Both the position numbers and the translations under genes were made by a program. Shown here piece after piece: positions 7,322 to 15,240 of a stretch of 28,647 bases of DNA. The DNA comes from Sphingopyxis sp. (lineage in GTDB: Bacteria; Pseudomonadota; Alphaproteobacteria; Sphingomonadales; Sphingomonadaceae). The DNA lies in the NCBI GenBank assembly GCA_026125835.1, contig JAHCKJ010000002.1:1-28647 (forward strand), written 5' to 3'. The notes beneath the pieces are model-generated. The model saw only the letters and a list, made by a program, of their open reading frames with translations, made no database searches and was not told where the DNA came from. How positions within the stretch are numbered: position 1 is the stretch's first letter; each line of letters starts with the position of its first letter.

Positions 7322-8773
7322 TTACCGCACCGCTTTCTTCAACGCCGCGGTGCTGCGGTGGCCGGGGCCGTCGTCGCCCGCTTTGTCGATCCGCGCCAAA
7401 ATGCCTTCGAGCGCACGGCTGATCGCGGTCTGGGTGCGGACCATTTCGACCTTCGGCCAGGCGGTGCGCTCGCCGGTGTCGATCAGCTCGTCGATGTCGT
7501 CCTGCGCCAGGTCGGACAGGATCTTGGTCGGCGACCAGAATTTGGGCGGGCGGATGATGTTGATGTCGCCGGTATATTCCTGGTTGATCACCGACCGCGC
7601 CATATTGGCGATACTGTTGAGCGGCGGCACCCATTCGAGCGGTTTCTGGAAAATGATCATGTTGGCGTTGAGCCACGCCTTGAAGGTCGCCATCGACGCA
7701 TGTTGAATGGCCTCGATCGGCGCCATCTGCTTGCGCGTGTCGGTCGCGAAGGGCAGCGCGATCGGGTTCGCCTGGCTGACGATATGATGGTTGACGCCAT
7801 AGAGGCGCTCGAGGCGCTTGGTCGGGATGTCGTGCGTCACCGACCCGTCGACCCAGCGGCGGTCGGGCTGGTACGGGATGCGGTTGCCGTTGTCGTCGCG
7901 CGCCATCAGCATGACGGGCGGAAAGACGCCGGGGACGGCGCACGATGCGAGCACGGCTTCGCGGATCAGCACGTTGGGGGCGGTGATCGCGTTGAGCAGG
8001 CGACCGTTCTGATGCTTTTCGGCGGGGGCAACCGAAACGTTGAGGTGGCGGCCGCTGATCTCATACGCTTCCTGAAAGGTCAGGTCGGGGATCAAGCCCG
8101 CGAGCCGGTCGCGCACTTCGTCTGAAGCTAGGCGGCGCCCATCGCTGCCGCGGTCGGGGTTGGCGAGGCGATCGCTGGCCAGGAAAGCGCCGATCTCGCT
8201 GTCCTTGCGCGTGCAGACGACCGCCGCGACGATCGAGCCGCCGCTGGCGCCCGACATGATCGCGGGCAAGACGCCTTCGGACCAGAGCGCCTTCACGACC
8301 CCAATGTGGAAGAAGAGGAAGCTGCCCGAACCCGAGAGCAATAGCGCCGAGCGGCCGTAGCAATGCTGGGCGCGGCGGAAAAAGTCGCGCTTTTCCTCTT
8401 TGCCGATGCTGCGCGCGGCGGCGATCTTGTCGAGCGACGTCACGACCTCGGCGACATAATCCTCGACCAGCTTCTTGGTACCGAACCGCGCCTTTTGGTA
8501 AAGGCGTTCGTGGCCCATGCCGTCGATATTGCCGTGGATGCCCTCGTTAAGCACGAACAGCAGTCCCTTGACGTCTCCCGCCGCCGACAGCTTGCGCAAT
8601 TTTTCGAGCCGGGCGCGGATCGCCTTATAGTCGAAATGCTTGCTTTCGTCGGCGTCGCGCCACGCCTGCATTCCCGATTTCTTGTCATGCTCGCGCGCGG
8701 CCTTGGCCCAGGCGGTGTAGTCGGACGCGGTCACGAGATCGCGGTCGGCGCTGAGCGTCGGGGTGAAAAGCAT
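7322..8773 (-). CDS. DUF3336-patatin phospholipase / triacylglycerol lipase
   Basis: 483 residues. The N-terminal part (about 15-130) with YTAWAKAAREHDKKSGMQAW and the helix LEKLRKL matches the DUF3336 domain that precedes patatin in the yeast Tgl3/4/5-type triacylglycerol lipases and their bacterial relatives. The patatin domain (about 143-330) has the glycine-rich oxyanion loop LLSGSGSFLFFHIGVVKAL, nucleophile S177 in GASGGS, and D309 in VDGSVTHDIP, giving the Ser-Asp dyad. Expected reaction: hydrolysis of triacylglycerol or phospholipid at the lipid surface. It starts 23 bp after the WS/DGAT gene on the same strand, with AGGAAC upstream. The synthesis genes thus lead directly into a lipase gene, as if both directions of neutral-lipid turnover share a transcript. 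Confidence 0.92.
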   Translation of the reverse strand: MLFTPTLSADRDLVTASDYTAWAKAAREHDKKSGMQAWRDADESKHFDYKAIRARLEKLRKLSAAGDVKGLLFVLNEGIHGNIDGMGHERLYQKARFGTKKLVEDYVAEVVTSLDKIAAARSIGKEEKRDFFRRAQHCYGRSALLLSGSGSFLFFHIGVVKALWSEGVLPAIMSGASGGSIVAAVVCTRKDSEIGAFLASDRLANPDRGSDGRRLASDEVRDRLAGLIPDLTFQEAYEISGRHLNVSVAPAEKHQNGRLLNAITAPNVLIREAVLASCAVPGVFPPVMLMARDDNGNRIPYQPDRRWVDGSVTHDIPTKRLERLYGVNHHIVSQANPIALPFATDTRKQMAPIEAIQHASMATFKAWLNANMIIFQKPLEWVPPLNSIANMARSVINQEYTGDINIIRPPKFWSPTKILSDLAQDDIDELIDTGERTAWPKVEMVRTQTAISRALEGILARIDKAGDDGPGHRSTAALKKAVR

Positions 8774-8796
8774 TCAGTGTTCCTGCGAGGCATGGT

Positions 8797-10371
8797 TTAT
8801 TTTTTCGGAGTCTTGCGGGTTGCGTTGCCTTTGGCAACCGGTTTCGCCCGCGGTTTGGCGGCAGGTTTTGGGACGGCTTTCGCTTTCGCCTTGGGTTTTG
8901 GCGCTGCTTTGGCCGCCGGTTTCGGCGTTGCCGTAGCGGCTTTGGGCTTTTCGGCTTTCGGCACCGCCGCCATCAGATCGGCGAAACTTTCCTCGATACA
9001 CTCCCTGAAAAAGGCGATGTCGGGCATGATCGCGCGCTCGCAGATGATCGAAAAGGCGATGCGGCCGTTATAGCTGGGGGTCGCGACGAACAGCCCCATA
9101 TTGTTCGCGAGCGGCGCCATGCCGTGCTGCATCACCAGCTGCGCGCCCGCCAGATAGAGCGGCACCTGCGCGCCGGGGACGTTCGATATGAACAGATTGG
9201 TGCCGCGCACCGCAAAGCGCTCGCTGGTCACCAGCCGCGCCACCGCGGCCATCGTCGCGCCCGGAATATGTTGCGACAGGTCGGTCATGATCCGCGCGCT
9301 GACCCCCGCCTTCGCTTCCTTCGCTTCGACCGTATAGTCGCGGATCGCCGCGAGCCGTGCGAGCGGGTCGGCGATGTCGGTGCGGACCGGGACGCTCATC
9401 GCCGAAACCTGATTGCCGGGGGTCGAGGCCTTTCCCGCGCCCTTGTCCTTGCCGCGCAGGTTGATCGGGGCGACCGCGACCAGGCTTTCCTTGGGCAATT
9501 CCTTGTGCTTCACCAGATATTTGCGCAGCGCGCCGCCGACGGTGGTGAGCACGACGTCGTTGACCGTGGCGCCCGGCACCTTCTTGCGCACGATAGCAAC
9601 ATCGGACAGCGCGACCGAGGTGCCGTCGAACATCTTGTGCGGACCGACCGCAGTGTTGAAGCGCGTTTCGGGAACCCCCGCGGTCATCCCGCCCTCGATC
9701 GCCTTGCGCGCCGACGAGATGATCGCGGGCGACATCTTCATCAGCGCGTTCATAAATTTGACCGGCGATTGCAGCGACGCGGACCAGGCGCGCGACAGCG
9801 CCTCGGCGCTCGACGGCGGATCGCCGAGATCCTCGACCGGGGGCGGTTCGGGAATCGCGGGTGTGCCCTTGGCATCGATGTCGCTCATCGCGATAAAGGC
9901 GTGCGCGCCCGAGGCGCCGTCGACCGCGGCGTGGTGGACGCGGTGGAGCATCGCGAAGCTGCCCTTCGGAATACCCGGGATGCGATCGAGCCCCTCGATG
10001 ATATAAATGTCCCACAGCGGGCGGTTCATATCCATCGGTTTGGAAAAATAGCGCGCCACCGCGATGCAGAATTGCCGCCAGTCGCCGGGTTCGGGCAGCC
10101 GCGCGTGGCTCATATGCGCCTCGACGTCGAAATGCTCGTCCTCGACCCAATAGGGATGGTCCATGTCGAACGGCAGCCGGTGGAGCCGGCGCTTGAACAA
10201 GGGCGAGGTGTCGACGCGGCTTTCGACGTGGCGGATGATGTCCTTGAAGCGCACGAAGCCGCCCGGCGCGGTCGAGGGGTCGTAGATATAGACGCCCATG
10301 ATGTGCGTGAGGTTGTTCGCGGTCTGGGTGTAGAGGAACTGGGCGTCCTGTGCGCTGAGCTGTTTGAGCAT
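8797..10371 (-). CDS. Wax ester synthase/diacylglycerol acyltransferase (WS/DGAT) with basic C-terminal tail
   Basis: 524 residues. It transfers an acyl group from acyl-CoA to diacylglycerol or a fatty alcohol, the final step of triacylglycerol or wax ester storage. The N-terminus MLKQLSAQDAQFLY, the PLW motif (118-120) and the catalytic HHAAVDG (146-152, general-base H147) define the family; the condensation-type fold continues to about 465. Residues 469-524 form a Lys/Pro/Ala-rich low-complexity tail (KPKAATATPKPAAKAAPKPK and onward) not required by the family. The start ATG 10371 lies 1 bp after the PlsB-like stop, with a perfect AGGAGG inside the end of that gene, so expression is tightly coupled. 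Family is firm; wax ester versus triacylglycerol as product is undecided, although the neighbours argue for triacylglycerol. Confidence 0.94.
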   Translation of the reverse strand: MLKQLSAQDAQFLYTQTANNLTHIMGVYIYDPSTAPGGFVRFKDIIRHVESRVDTSPLFKRRLHRLPFDMDHPYWVEDEHFDVEAHMSHARLPEPGDWRQFCIAVARYFSKPMDMNRPLWDIYIIEGLDRIPGIPKGSFAMLHRVHHAAVDGASGAHAFIAMSDIDAKGTPAIPEPPPVEDLGDPPSSAEALSRAWSASLQSPVKFMNALMKMSPAIISSARKAIEGGMTAGVPETRFNTAVGPHKMFDGTSVALSDVAIVRKKVPGATVNDVVLTTVGGALRKYLVKHKELPKESLVAVAPINLRGKDKGAGKASTPGNQVSAMSVPVRTDIADPLARLAAIRDYTVEAKEAKAGVSARIMTDLSQHIPGATMAAVARLVTSERFAVRGTNLFISNVPGAQVPLYLAGAQLVMQHGMAPLANNMGLFVATPSYNGRIAFSIICERAIMPDIAFFRECIEESFADLMAAVPKAEKPKAATATPKPAAKAAPKPKAKAKAVPKPAAKPRAKPVAKGNATRKTPKK

Positions 10372-10372
10372 C

Positions 10373-12712
10373 CTATCCTCCTGAACCGGGTAGTCGATCG
10401 GCGAGAGCCACCGTCGACAGCCGCATCGTTTCCATCACGTTCGCCAGCCCGCGCAGTTCCGCGAGCAGCGCGCGGCGTCGGGCAAGAATTTCGGGCGTGG
10501 CTGTCTCGGCCAGCCCCATATGGCGCATCAGCGACAGGCCGTTGGCGAACAGCAATTTGCCGATCGCCGCCTCGCTGCTGATCCGGCGCAGCAGATAAGC
10601 CTGCTTGCCCTCGGTGAGTGCGGCGTCGAGCAAGGCCTTTTCATCGACCGCATCGCCCGGCTTCCCGCGCGCGAGCAGGTCGGCGACGACCGAATAGGCT
10701 TCGGCAAAGGGGAGCAGGATTGCGTGGCCGACGACGGGCTGGCAGCGGCGGAGCAGCTGGGCGATGCCGCGGTCGCCGCTGGCGAGGCGGCGGTCCCAGA
10801 CCGGGTCGATGCGTTCGAGTTCGGCGCGCAGCGCGGCCATATGCTCGTCGCGCGGCGGGTAGAAAAATTCGAATTTGAACAGGTCGCGGAGGCGATCGAC
10901 CTTATCCCAAAACGCCGCCGTCGCATCGCCGCTGTCGGCATCGCGCAGTTCGAACAGCGCGAGTTCGATCATCGCGCGGTCGAGGAAATGATGCGCGATG
11001 ATGTTGCGGTAATAGCTCGCCATCGGATGTTTGGCGGGGTCGATCGAATAGATGTTTTCGCTGCCCGCTTCGTAGCGGGCCAGCAGCCCGCTGGTGACGA
11101 GCGTATCGACGGTGGCCGAGAGCGCCGCGTCGTCGCCGCTGGCCAGTTCGCTGCTGAGCCGGATGTCGCGGGCGCGCGCCCAATCCTTGAGCGCGGCGAT
11201 GGCGCCGAGCAGTTCGGCCGAGGTCGCCCCGCGCGGCGCCATGCCGAGCAGGATCAGGCACATCACCGAGGTGACGGTGAGCGGGGTGACGCGGTTCGCC
11301 TCGACCGCGACGGCAAAGGCGATCCTCTCCAGCGCGCGCTTGTCGTCGGCGCCCGGCGCGGTATCGATCACCACCGGGTTGCCGATGTCGAGGCGGATGC
11401 GGCCCGACGGTTCCTTCAGGCTTTTCATATAGCCGATGAACCACGACAGGCTTTCGGGCTTTTTGTTGCGACCGGTCTGTTCGGCGGCATATTCCTCGAC
11501 ATCGCGGATCAGGTCGAAGCTGGTGACGAAGGGCACGAAATGCACCCCGCGCGTGCCCGTCGCGTGCGCGGCGTCGAGGACATATTTCATCAGGCCATAT
11601 TTGGGCGGCATCAGCTTGCCGAGCCGCGAGCGGGTGCCCTCGAACGCCCAGCTCAAGGGAAAACGCTTGGCGAGCAGCCAGGCGATATAGTGGCGCAGGA
11701 CCAGTTTATAGACCGGCTGGTCCTGAAAACTGCGGCGGATGAAGATCATGCCCGAGCGGCGGAAAAATTCGCCCATCACCGCAAAATCGAGGTTGGCACC
11801 GCCAAAGCTGTGCAGCATCGGCATGTCGTTTTCGTAAGTGAGGCGGCTGGGGGTGGCGCCGTCGATATAGGTTTTGTGGGTGAACAGGATCGCGGTCGGA
11901 TGTTCGCGCAGGATCGCGCGCAGCCGCGCCAGTTCGGCGGCGTCGACCTCCATTTCGGGCGCGTAACCGCCGAACATCATCCGGTCGAGCCGCGCGCGGA
12001 GGTCGAGGAAGATCGCGCTGGGCCGCGCGATGACCTCTTTCATCAAGGGCCGCGCTTCGCGGAACAGGTCGGCGACCGGGCGCCCCGTCGCTTCGGCGAG
12101 ATCGGCGAGCGCGGCGCGGAATTTCGGGCTGGTGCGCAGGCCATCGGCGACGAAGCGCGGCACCTTGTAGCGGGTGCCGCGAATGCCGCGTTCGGCGACG
12201 TCGAGCGCGAGCGAAGCCTGCCGCGCGACGAAGGCGGCAAATTCGGCGCTGTCGCAGCCCGCACCGTCGCCGCCGCCTGTCTGCGCGGTGAAGCGGTCGC
12301 GCAGCGCATCGAGCGTCGCCGCCTCGCCGACCAATATCTGCGCGCGGCGACGGTCGCGGAGCAGGATCAGCCGTGCGCGCAGCGAGCCGGGATGGCGCGG
12401 GTCGCCGAACAAGATGTGGCGGAATTTGAGCGCGCGGTCCTTGTCGAAGCCTGGGATGCGCCACGCGACGCGCAGCGGCACGACCTGCCGCGACGGCAGC
12501 CCGCCGAGCCGCGCGCGCAGCGTTTCGAGCGGCAACGCCTGATCGTCATCCTCGATCGCCAGACTGGCCCATTGGGGGTCGTTGTCGCCCGCGGTGGAAT
12601 GGATCCAGTCGAGCAATAATTGCCGCTCGACCCCGTGGCGCGCGTCGATGATGTAGAGCCGGTCGGCCGCGTCCTCCGTAATCATCGGGGTGCGGGCGGT
12701 TCCGTCGGCCAT
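10373..12712 (-). CDS. plsB: PlsB-like glycerol-3-phosphate 1-O-acyltransferase
   Basis: 779 residues, close to the usual 800 of PlsB. It acylates sn-glycerol-3-phosphate at position 1, using acyl-CoA or acyl-ACP, to make lysophosphatidate at the inner membrane. Catalytic block I is HKTYID (H279, D284), followed by GGANLDF, FIRRSF (324-329, glycerol-3-phosphate binding) and FEGTRSRLGK (357-366), the order known for PlsB and mitochondrial GPAT. Block I is less canonical than the usual HRSHMD. The long N-terminal region (1-220) and the C-terminal half are those of the full-length PlsB family rather than the short PlsC/PlsY types. It starts 3 bp after the HAD-PlsC gene and ends 1 bp before the WS/DGAT gene, so the three are one operon. 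Confidence 0.92.
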   Translation of the reverse strand: MADGTARTPMITEDAADRLYIIDARHGVERQLLLDWIHSTAGDNDPQWASLAIEDDDQALPLETLRARLGGLPSRQVVPLRVAWRIPGFDKDRALKFRHILFGDPRHPGSLRARLILLRDRRRAQILVGEAATLDALRDRFTAQTGGGDGAGCDSAEFAAFVARQASLALDVAERGIRGTRYKVPRFVADGLRTSPKFRAALADLAEATGRPVADLFREARPLMKEVIARPSAIFLDLRARLDRMMFGGYAPEMEVDAAELARLRAILREHPTAILFTHKTYIDGATPSRLTYENDMPMLHSFGGANLDFAVMGEFFRRSGMIFIRRSFQDQPVYKLVLRHYIAWLLAKRFPLSWAFEGTRSRLGKLMPPKYGLMKYVLDAAHATGTRGVHFVPFVTSFDLIRDVEEYAAEQTGRNKKPESLSWFIGYMKSLKEPSGRIRLDIGNPVVIDTAPGADDKRALERIAFAVAVEANRVTPLTVTSVMCLILLGMAPRGATSAELLGAIAALKDWARARDIRLSSELASGDDAALSATVDTLVTSGLLARYEAGSENIYSIDPAKHPMASYYRNIIAHHFLDRAMIELALFELRDADSGDATAAFWDKVDRLRDLFKFEFFYPPRDEHMAALRAELERIDPVWDRRLASGDRGIAQLLRRCQPVVGHAILLPFAEAYSVVADLLARGKPGDAVDEKALLDAALTEGKQAYLLRRISSEAAIGKLLFANGLSLMRHMGLAETATPEILARRRALLAELRGLANVMETMRLSTVALADRLPGSGG

Positions 12713-12715
12713 GCG

Positions 12716-14329
12716 CTAGGCCGCCCTTCCCTTTCGCGGGGAGGTCTTCTTGGCCGTCGCCTTTGCCGGCGCTGCCTTTTTCTTTGCGACGGGCTTCTTC
12801 GCCGCTGCCTTTTTGGGTTTCGGCTTTTCCGCCTTATCCTCGGGAGCGGCGGACTTGGGCGCCGCCTCCTTCGCCACCGATTCCGCGACGCTTTCCTCGG
12901 GCTGGCCCAAGGTGCGCAGGAACATGTTCCGCACATCGCGGACATGATTGTTGATCGTCCGAGGGCTCCACCCCGATGTATCAACGGGCGGCAGCACGGT
13001 GACGCGCACCGTCGCGGGGCGCATCACGAACTCGTTCTTCGGCGCAACGTCGGTGGCGTTATGGATCACGATCGGGACGATCGGCACCCCCGCCTGCATC
13101 GCAAGGTGGAAGGCGCCCTTTTTGAACGGCTCCAGCTTTGGTGTCAGGCTGCGCGTGCCTTCGGGCGAGATGCAGATCGACTTGCCCTCGACCCGGATCG
13201 CGTCGACCAACGGCTCCATCGCCTTGATCGCGCTCTGGCCGTCGGCGCGGTCGACGAAGACGGTACCGCCCCATTCCATCAGCTTGCCGAGGATAGGGAT
13301 GTCCTTGATCTCTTTCTTGCCCACCCCGCCCATGTCGCGGCGGATGAGCTTGGCGAGGATCATCACATCGGCCTTGCTCTGATGGTTGAAGATGAAGACG
13401 CACGGGCGCGACGACCAGAGGTGGCGTTCGTCCTCGACCTCGAGCTCGACCCCGGTGATCGCGGTCGCGAAATCGCCGAACAACCCGATCGAGAAATTCG
13501 CCGCCTCGCGCTGCGAGCGCGTCAGCGCCCAGATCGGCAGCCCCGCGGCGAAGGCGCCGACGAGCGAGCCGGTGGCGTAGATCGTGCGGGTGTAATCGAC
13601 CCACGACGGGGTGCCGCGGCTGGCGAAGCGCTGCACCGGCCAATTGCGTTCGTCGGCGATGGCCTTGAGTTTGAGGTTCGGGTTGAGCGGGCGCGGTTTG
13701 CCGACGCGTTCGAGCAATTCGATGTCGTCATCGCTGTCCGAGTAGAAAAAGCTCTGACCCAAATCGAGGCCATATTCGGCGGCGAGCTCCTCCGCCGCCA
13801 GAACCTTGCCTTCGCCGAAACAGAGCGGGCGGATGATCTCGCCGGTGAACACCCCGTCCTCGATCTCATAGGCCGAGCATTTGATGTCGGTGATGCCCAG
13901 GTCGCGCGCGGTCGGTTCGATCTGGTAGATCGTCGCCGACGAGATGATCGCGACGCGGTGGCCCTTTGCCTGATGCGCCTCGATGATCGCGCGGGTTTCG
14001 GGGTAAATCTTGCGCGCGATATGCTTTTTGTAGAGTTCCTCGCCGAATTCGATGAAGCTTTGCTCGTCGACGCCCTTCATGAATTTTGCAGCGCCCGACA
14101 TCAGGCCGGAAAAGCCGATGGTGCCAAGGCTGTGCTGCGCGATGACCTGCGCGGTCTCGGCGATTTCCTCGACCGACATTTCGCGGCGCTGGAATTTCTC
14201 GCGCAGCATCGCGGTCGCGGAGTAGCCCGAGATGATCGTGCCGTCGAAATCGAACAGCGCGGCGATATGCGATCCGGGTTCGGACGCGAGCACTTCTTCC
14301 AAATGCGGCTGCGGTCTTGGCACGCGCAT
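12716..14329 (-). CDS. HAD-IB phosphatase / 1-acylglycerol-3-phosphate acyltransferase (PlsC) fusion
   Basis: 537 residues, two domains. The HAD-IB phosphatase (about 22-235) has motif I DFDGT (D27, D29), motif II IISSAT (128-133), the motif III lysine K174 in GEGKV, and motif IV SDSDDD (198-203), all intact. After a hydrophobic segment (about 250-270) comes a PlsC domain (about 300-450) with HQSKAD (H316, D321), TVFVDRADG, ISPEGTRS (387-394) and VPIVPIVIHN. Residues 497-537 are a Lys/Ala/Pro tail. PlsC makes phosphatidate from lysophosphatidate. The HAD domain could dephosphorylate phosphatidate or lysophosphatidate, but that is inference. The same fusion occurs in mycobacteria (Rv2483c). 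Start ATG 14329 has GGGGAG upstream; the frame extends 25 codons further without support. First gene of the lipid operon. Confidence 0.92.
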   Translation of the reverse strand: MRVPRPQPHLEEVLASEPGSHIAALFDFDGTIISGYSATAMLREKFQRREMSVEEIAETAQVIAQHSLGTIGFSGLMSGAAKFMKGVDEQSFIEFGEELYKKHIARKIYPETRAIIEAHQAKGHRVAIISSATIYQIEPTARDLGITDIKCSAYEIEDGVFTGEIIRPLCFGEGKVLAAEELAAEYGLDLGQSFFYSDSDDDIELLERVGKPRPLNPNLKLKAIADERNWPVQRFASRGTPSWVDYTRTIYATGSLVGAFAAGLPIWALTRSQREAANFSIGLFGDFATAITGVELEVEDERHLWSSRPCVFIFNHQSKADVMILAKLIRRDMGGVGKKEIKDIPILGKLMEWGGTVFVDRADGQSAIKAMEPLVDAIRVEGKSICISPEGTRSLTPKLEPFKKGAFHLAMQAGVPIVPIVIHNATDVAPKNEFVMRPATVRVTVLPPVDTSGWSPRTINNHVRDVRNMFLRTLGQPEESVAESVAKEAAPKSAAPEDKAEKPKPKKAAAKKPVAKKKAAPAKATAKKTSPRKGRAA

Positions 14330-14410
14330 CTCCCCACCAGCGGCTATATTGCCGCCTTTCCCTGCACGATGGCAGTAAAGATGGCGTTTATCAATGGCGC
14401 CCAATTCGTC

Positions 14411-14492
14411 GCCCCCGCGCAGGCGGGGGCCGCTGTCGCTTCATTCAACTACGCAGCATAAGGTCCGTAACGGCCCCCGCCTGCGCGGGGGC
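14411..14492. repeat. Inverted pair of GCCCCCGC palindromes upstream of the lipid operon
   Basis: Each unit is a 20-bp near-palindrome: GCCCCCGCGCAGGCGGGGGC at 14411-14430 and its exact reverse complement at 14473-14492. They are separated by 42 bp, so the pair can form either two small hairpins or one long one. A third copy sits at 3641-3660. The pair fills most of the 168-bp gap between the eda stop (14498) and the start of the HAD-PlsC gene, where an eda terminator and the lipid-operon promoter would be expected. I see no convincing -35/-10 pair in the remaining sequence. Confidence 0.8.
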
Positions 14493-14497
14493 GGCGG

Positions 14498-15118
14498 CTA
14501 GGGGGCGAGCGCCGCTGCCTCGCGCGCCAGCGCCTCGATCCGCGCCGGGTCGAGCGGCCCCGACGGGACGACCCAGCTGCCGCCGACGCAGCGCACCGCA
14601 TCGAGCGCGAGCCAGTCGGGCGCGGTCGCCAGCGTGATGCCGCCGGTCGGGCAAAAGCGCGCCTGACCGAAGGGGCCGGCGAGCGCTTTCAATGCCGGGA
14701 TGCCGCCGCTGGTTACCGCAGGGAAGAATTTGAAGCGGTCGAGGCCGAGGTCCATGCCGCGCATGATGTCGCCGGCGTTGGCGGTGCCGGGCAGGAACGG
14801 AATGCCGCTTGCCACCGCGGCCTTGCCGAGATTGTCGGTGAGGCCGGGCGAGACGATGAATTCAGCGCCCGCGTGGATCGCGGCGGTGAGCATCGCGGGG
14901 TTGAGCACCGTCCCCGCGCCGACGACCGCGCCCTTGACGCTCTTCATCGCAGTGATGGCGTCGAGCGCCGCCGGGGTGCGCAGGGTGACTTCGAGCACGG
15001 GCAGGCCGCCCGCGACGAGCGCCCCGGCCATCGGCACCGCGTCCTCGACCCGGTCGATGACGATCACCGGGATGACGGGCGCTAACGTCATGATCTGGTC
15101 GATGGACTGGTCTGGCAT
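14498..15118 (-). CDS. eda: 2-dehydro-3-deoxy-phosphogluconate (KDPG) aldolase
   Basis: 206 residues. It cleaves KDPG to pyruvate and glyceraldehyde-3-phosphate, the second specific step of the Entner-Doudoroff pathway; a cytoplasmic class I aldolase trimer. The Schiff-base lysine is K130 in RFKFFPA, the catalytic glutamate is E43 in LEVTLRT, and VGAGTVLN, IVSPGLTDNL and CPTGGI mark the TIM barrel and phosphate site. ATG 15118 is chosen to match family length; the frame is open upstream through the repeat. It lies 122 bp after edd on the same strand, and that gap is mostly the palindromic element at 15145-15232, which may uncouple its expression from edd. Confidence 0.97.
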   Translation of the reverse strand: MPDQSIDQIMTLAPVIPVIVIDRVEDAVPMAGALVAGGLPVLEVTLRTPAALDAITAMKSVKGAVVGAGTVLNPAMLTAAIHAGAEFIVSPGLTDNLGKAAVASGIPFLPGTANAGDIMRGMDLGLDRFKFFPAVTSGGIPALKALAGPFGQARFCPTGGITLATAPDWLALDAVRCVGGSWVVPSGPLDPARIEALAREAAALAP

Positions 15119-15144
15119 AAAAACTCCGTTCGAAACTCTAAATT

Positions 15145-15232
15145 CCGTTCGCCCTGAGCTTGTCGAAGGGCCGTTCTTTCTTTGCGACGTCGACAGAAAA
15201 GGACGGTGCTTCGACAAGCTCAGCACGAACGG
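15145..15232. repeat. Intergenic palindromic (REP-like) element between edd and eda
   Basis: Second copy of the TGAGCTTGTCGAAG type: the left arm starts CCGTTCG-CCC and the right arm on the opposite strand starts CCGTTCG-TGC, with the same cores and the same orientation of the two arm variants as at 7200-7287. Only the spacer differs (it contains the short palindrome GACGTC). The two copies occupy different intergenic gaps, consistent with a dispersed element. Confidence 0.85.
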
Positions 15233-15240
15233 ATGAGGGG

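Noticed and set aside
10520..12619. 699-codon open frame on the plus strand opposite the PlsB-like gene
   Set aside because: Arg/Gly/Asp-rich translation with no domain, exactly antisense to a gene with clear catalytic motifs; a normal by-product of high-GC codon bias.
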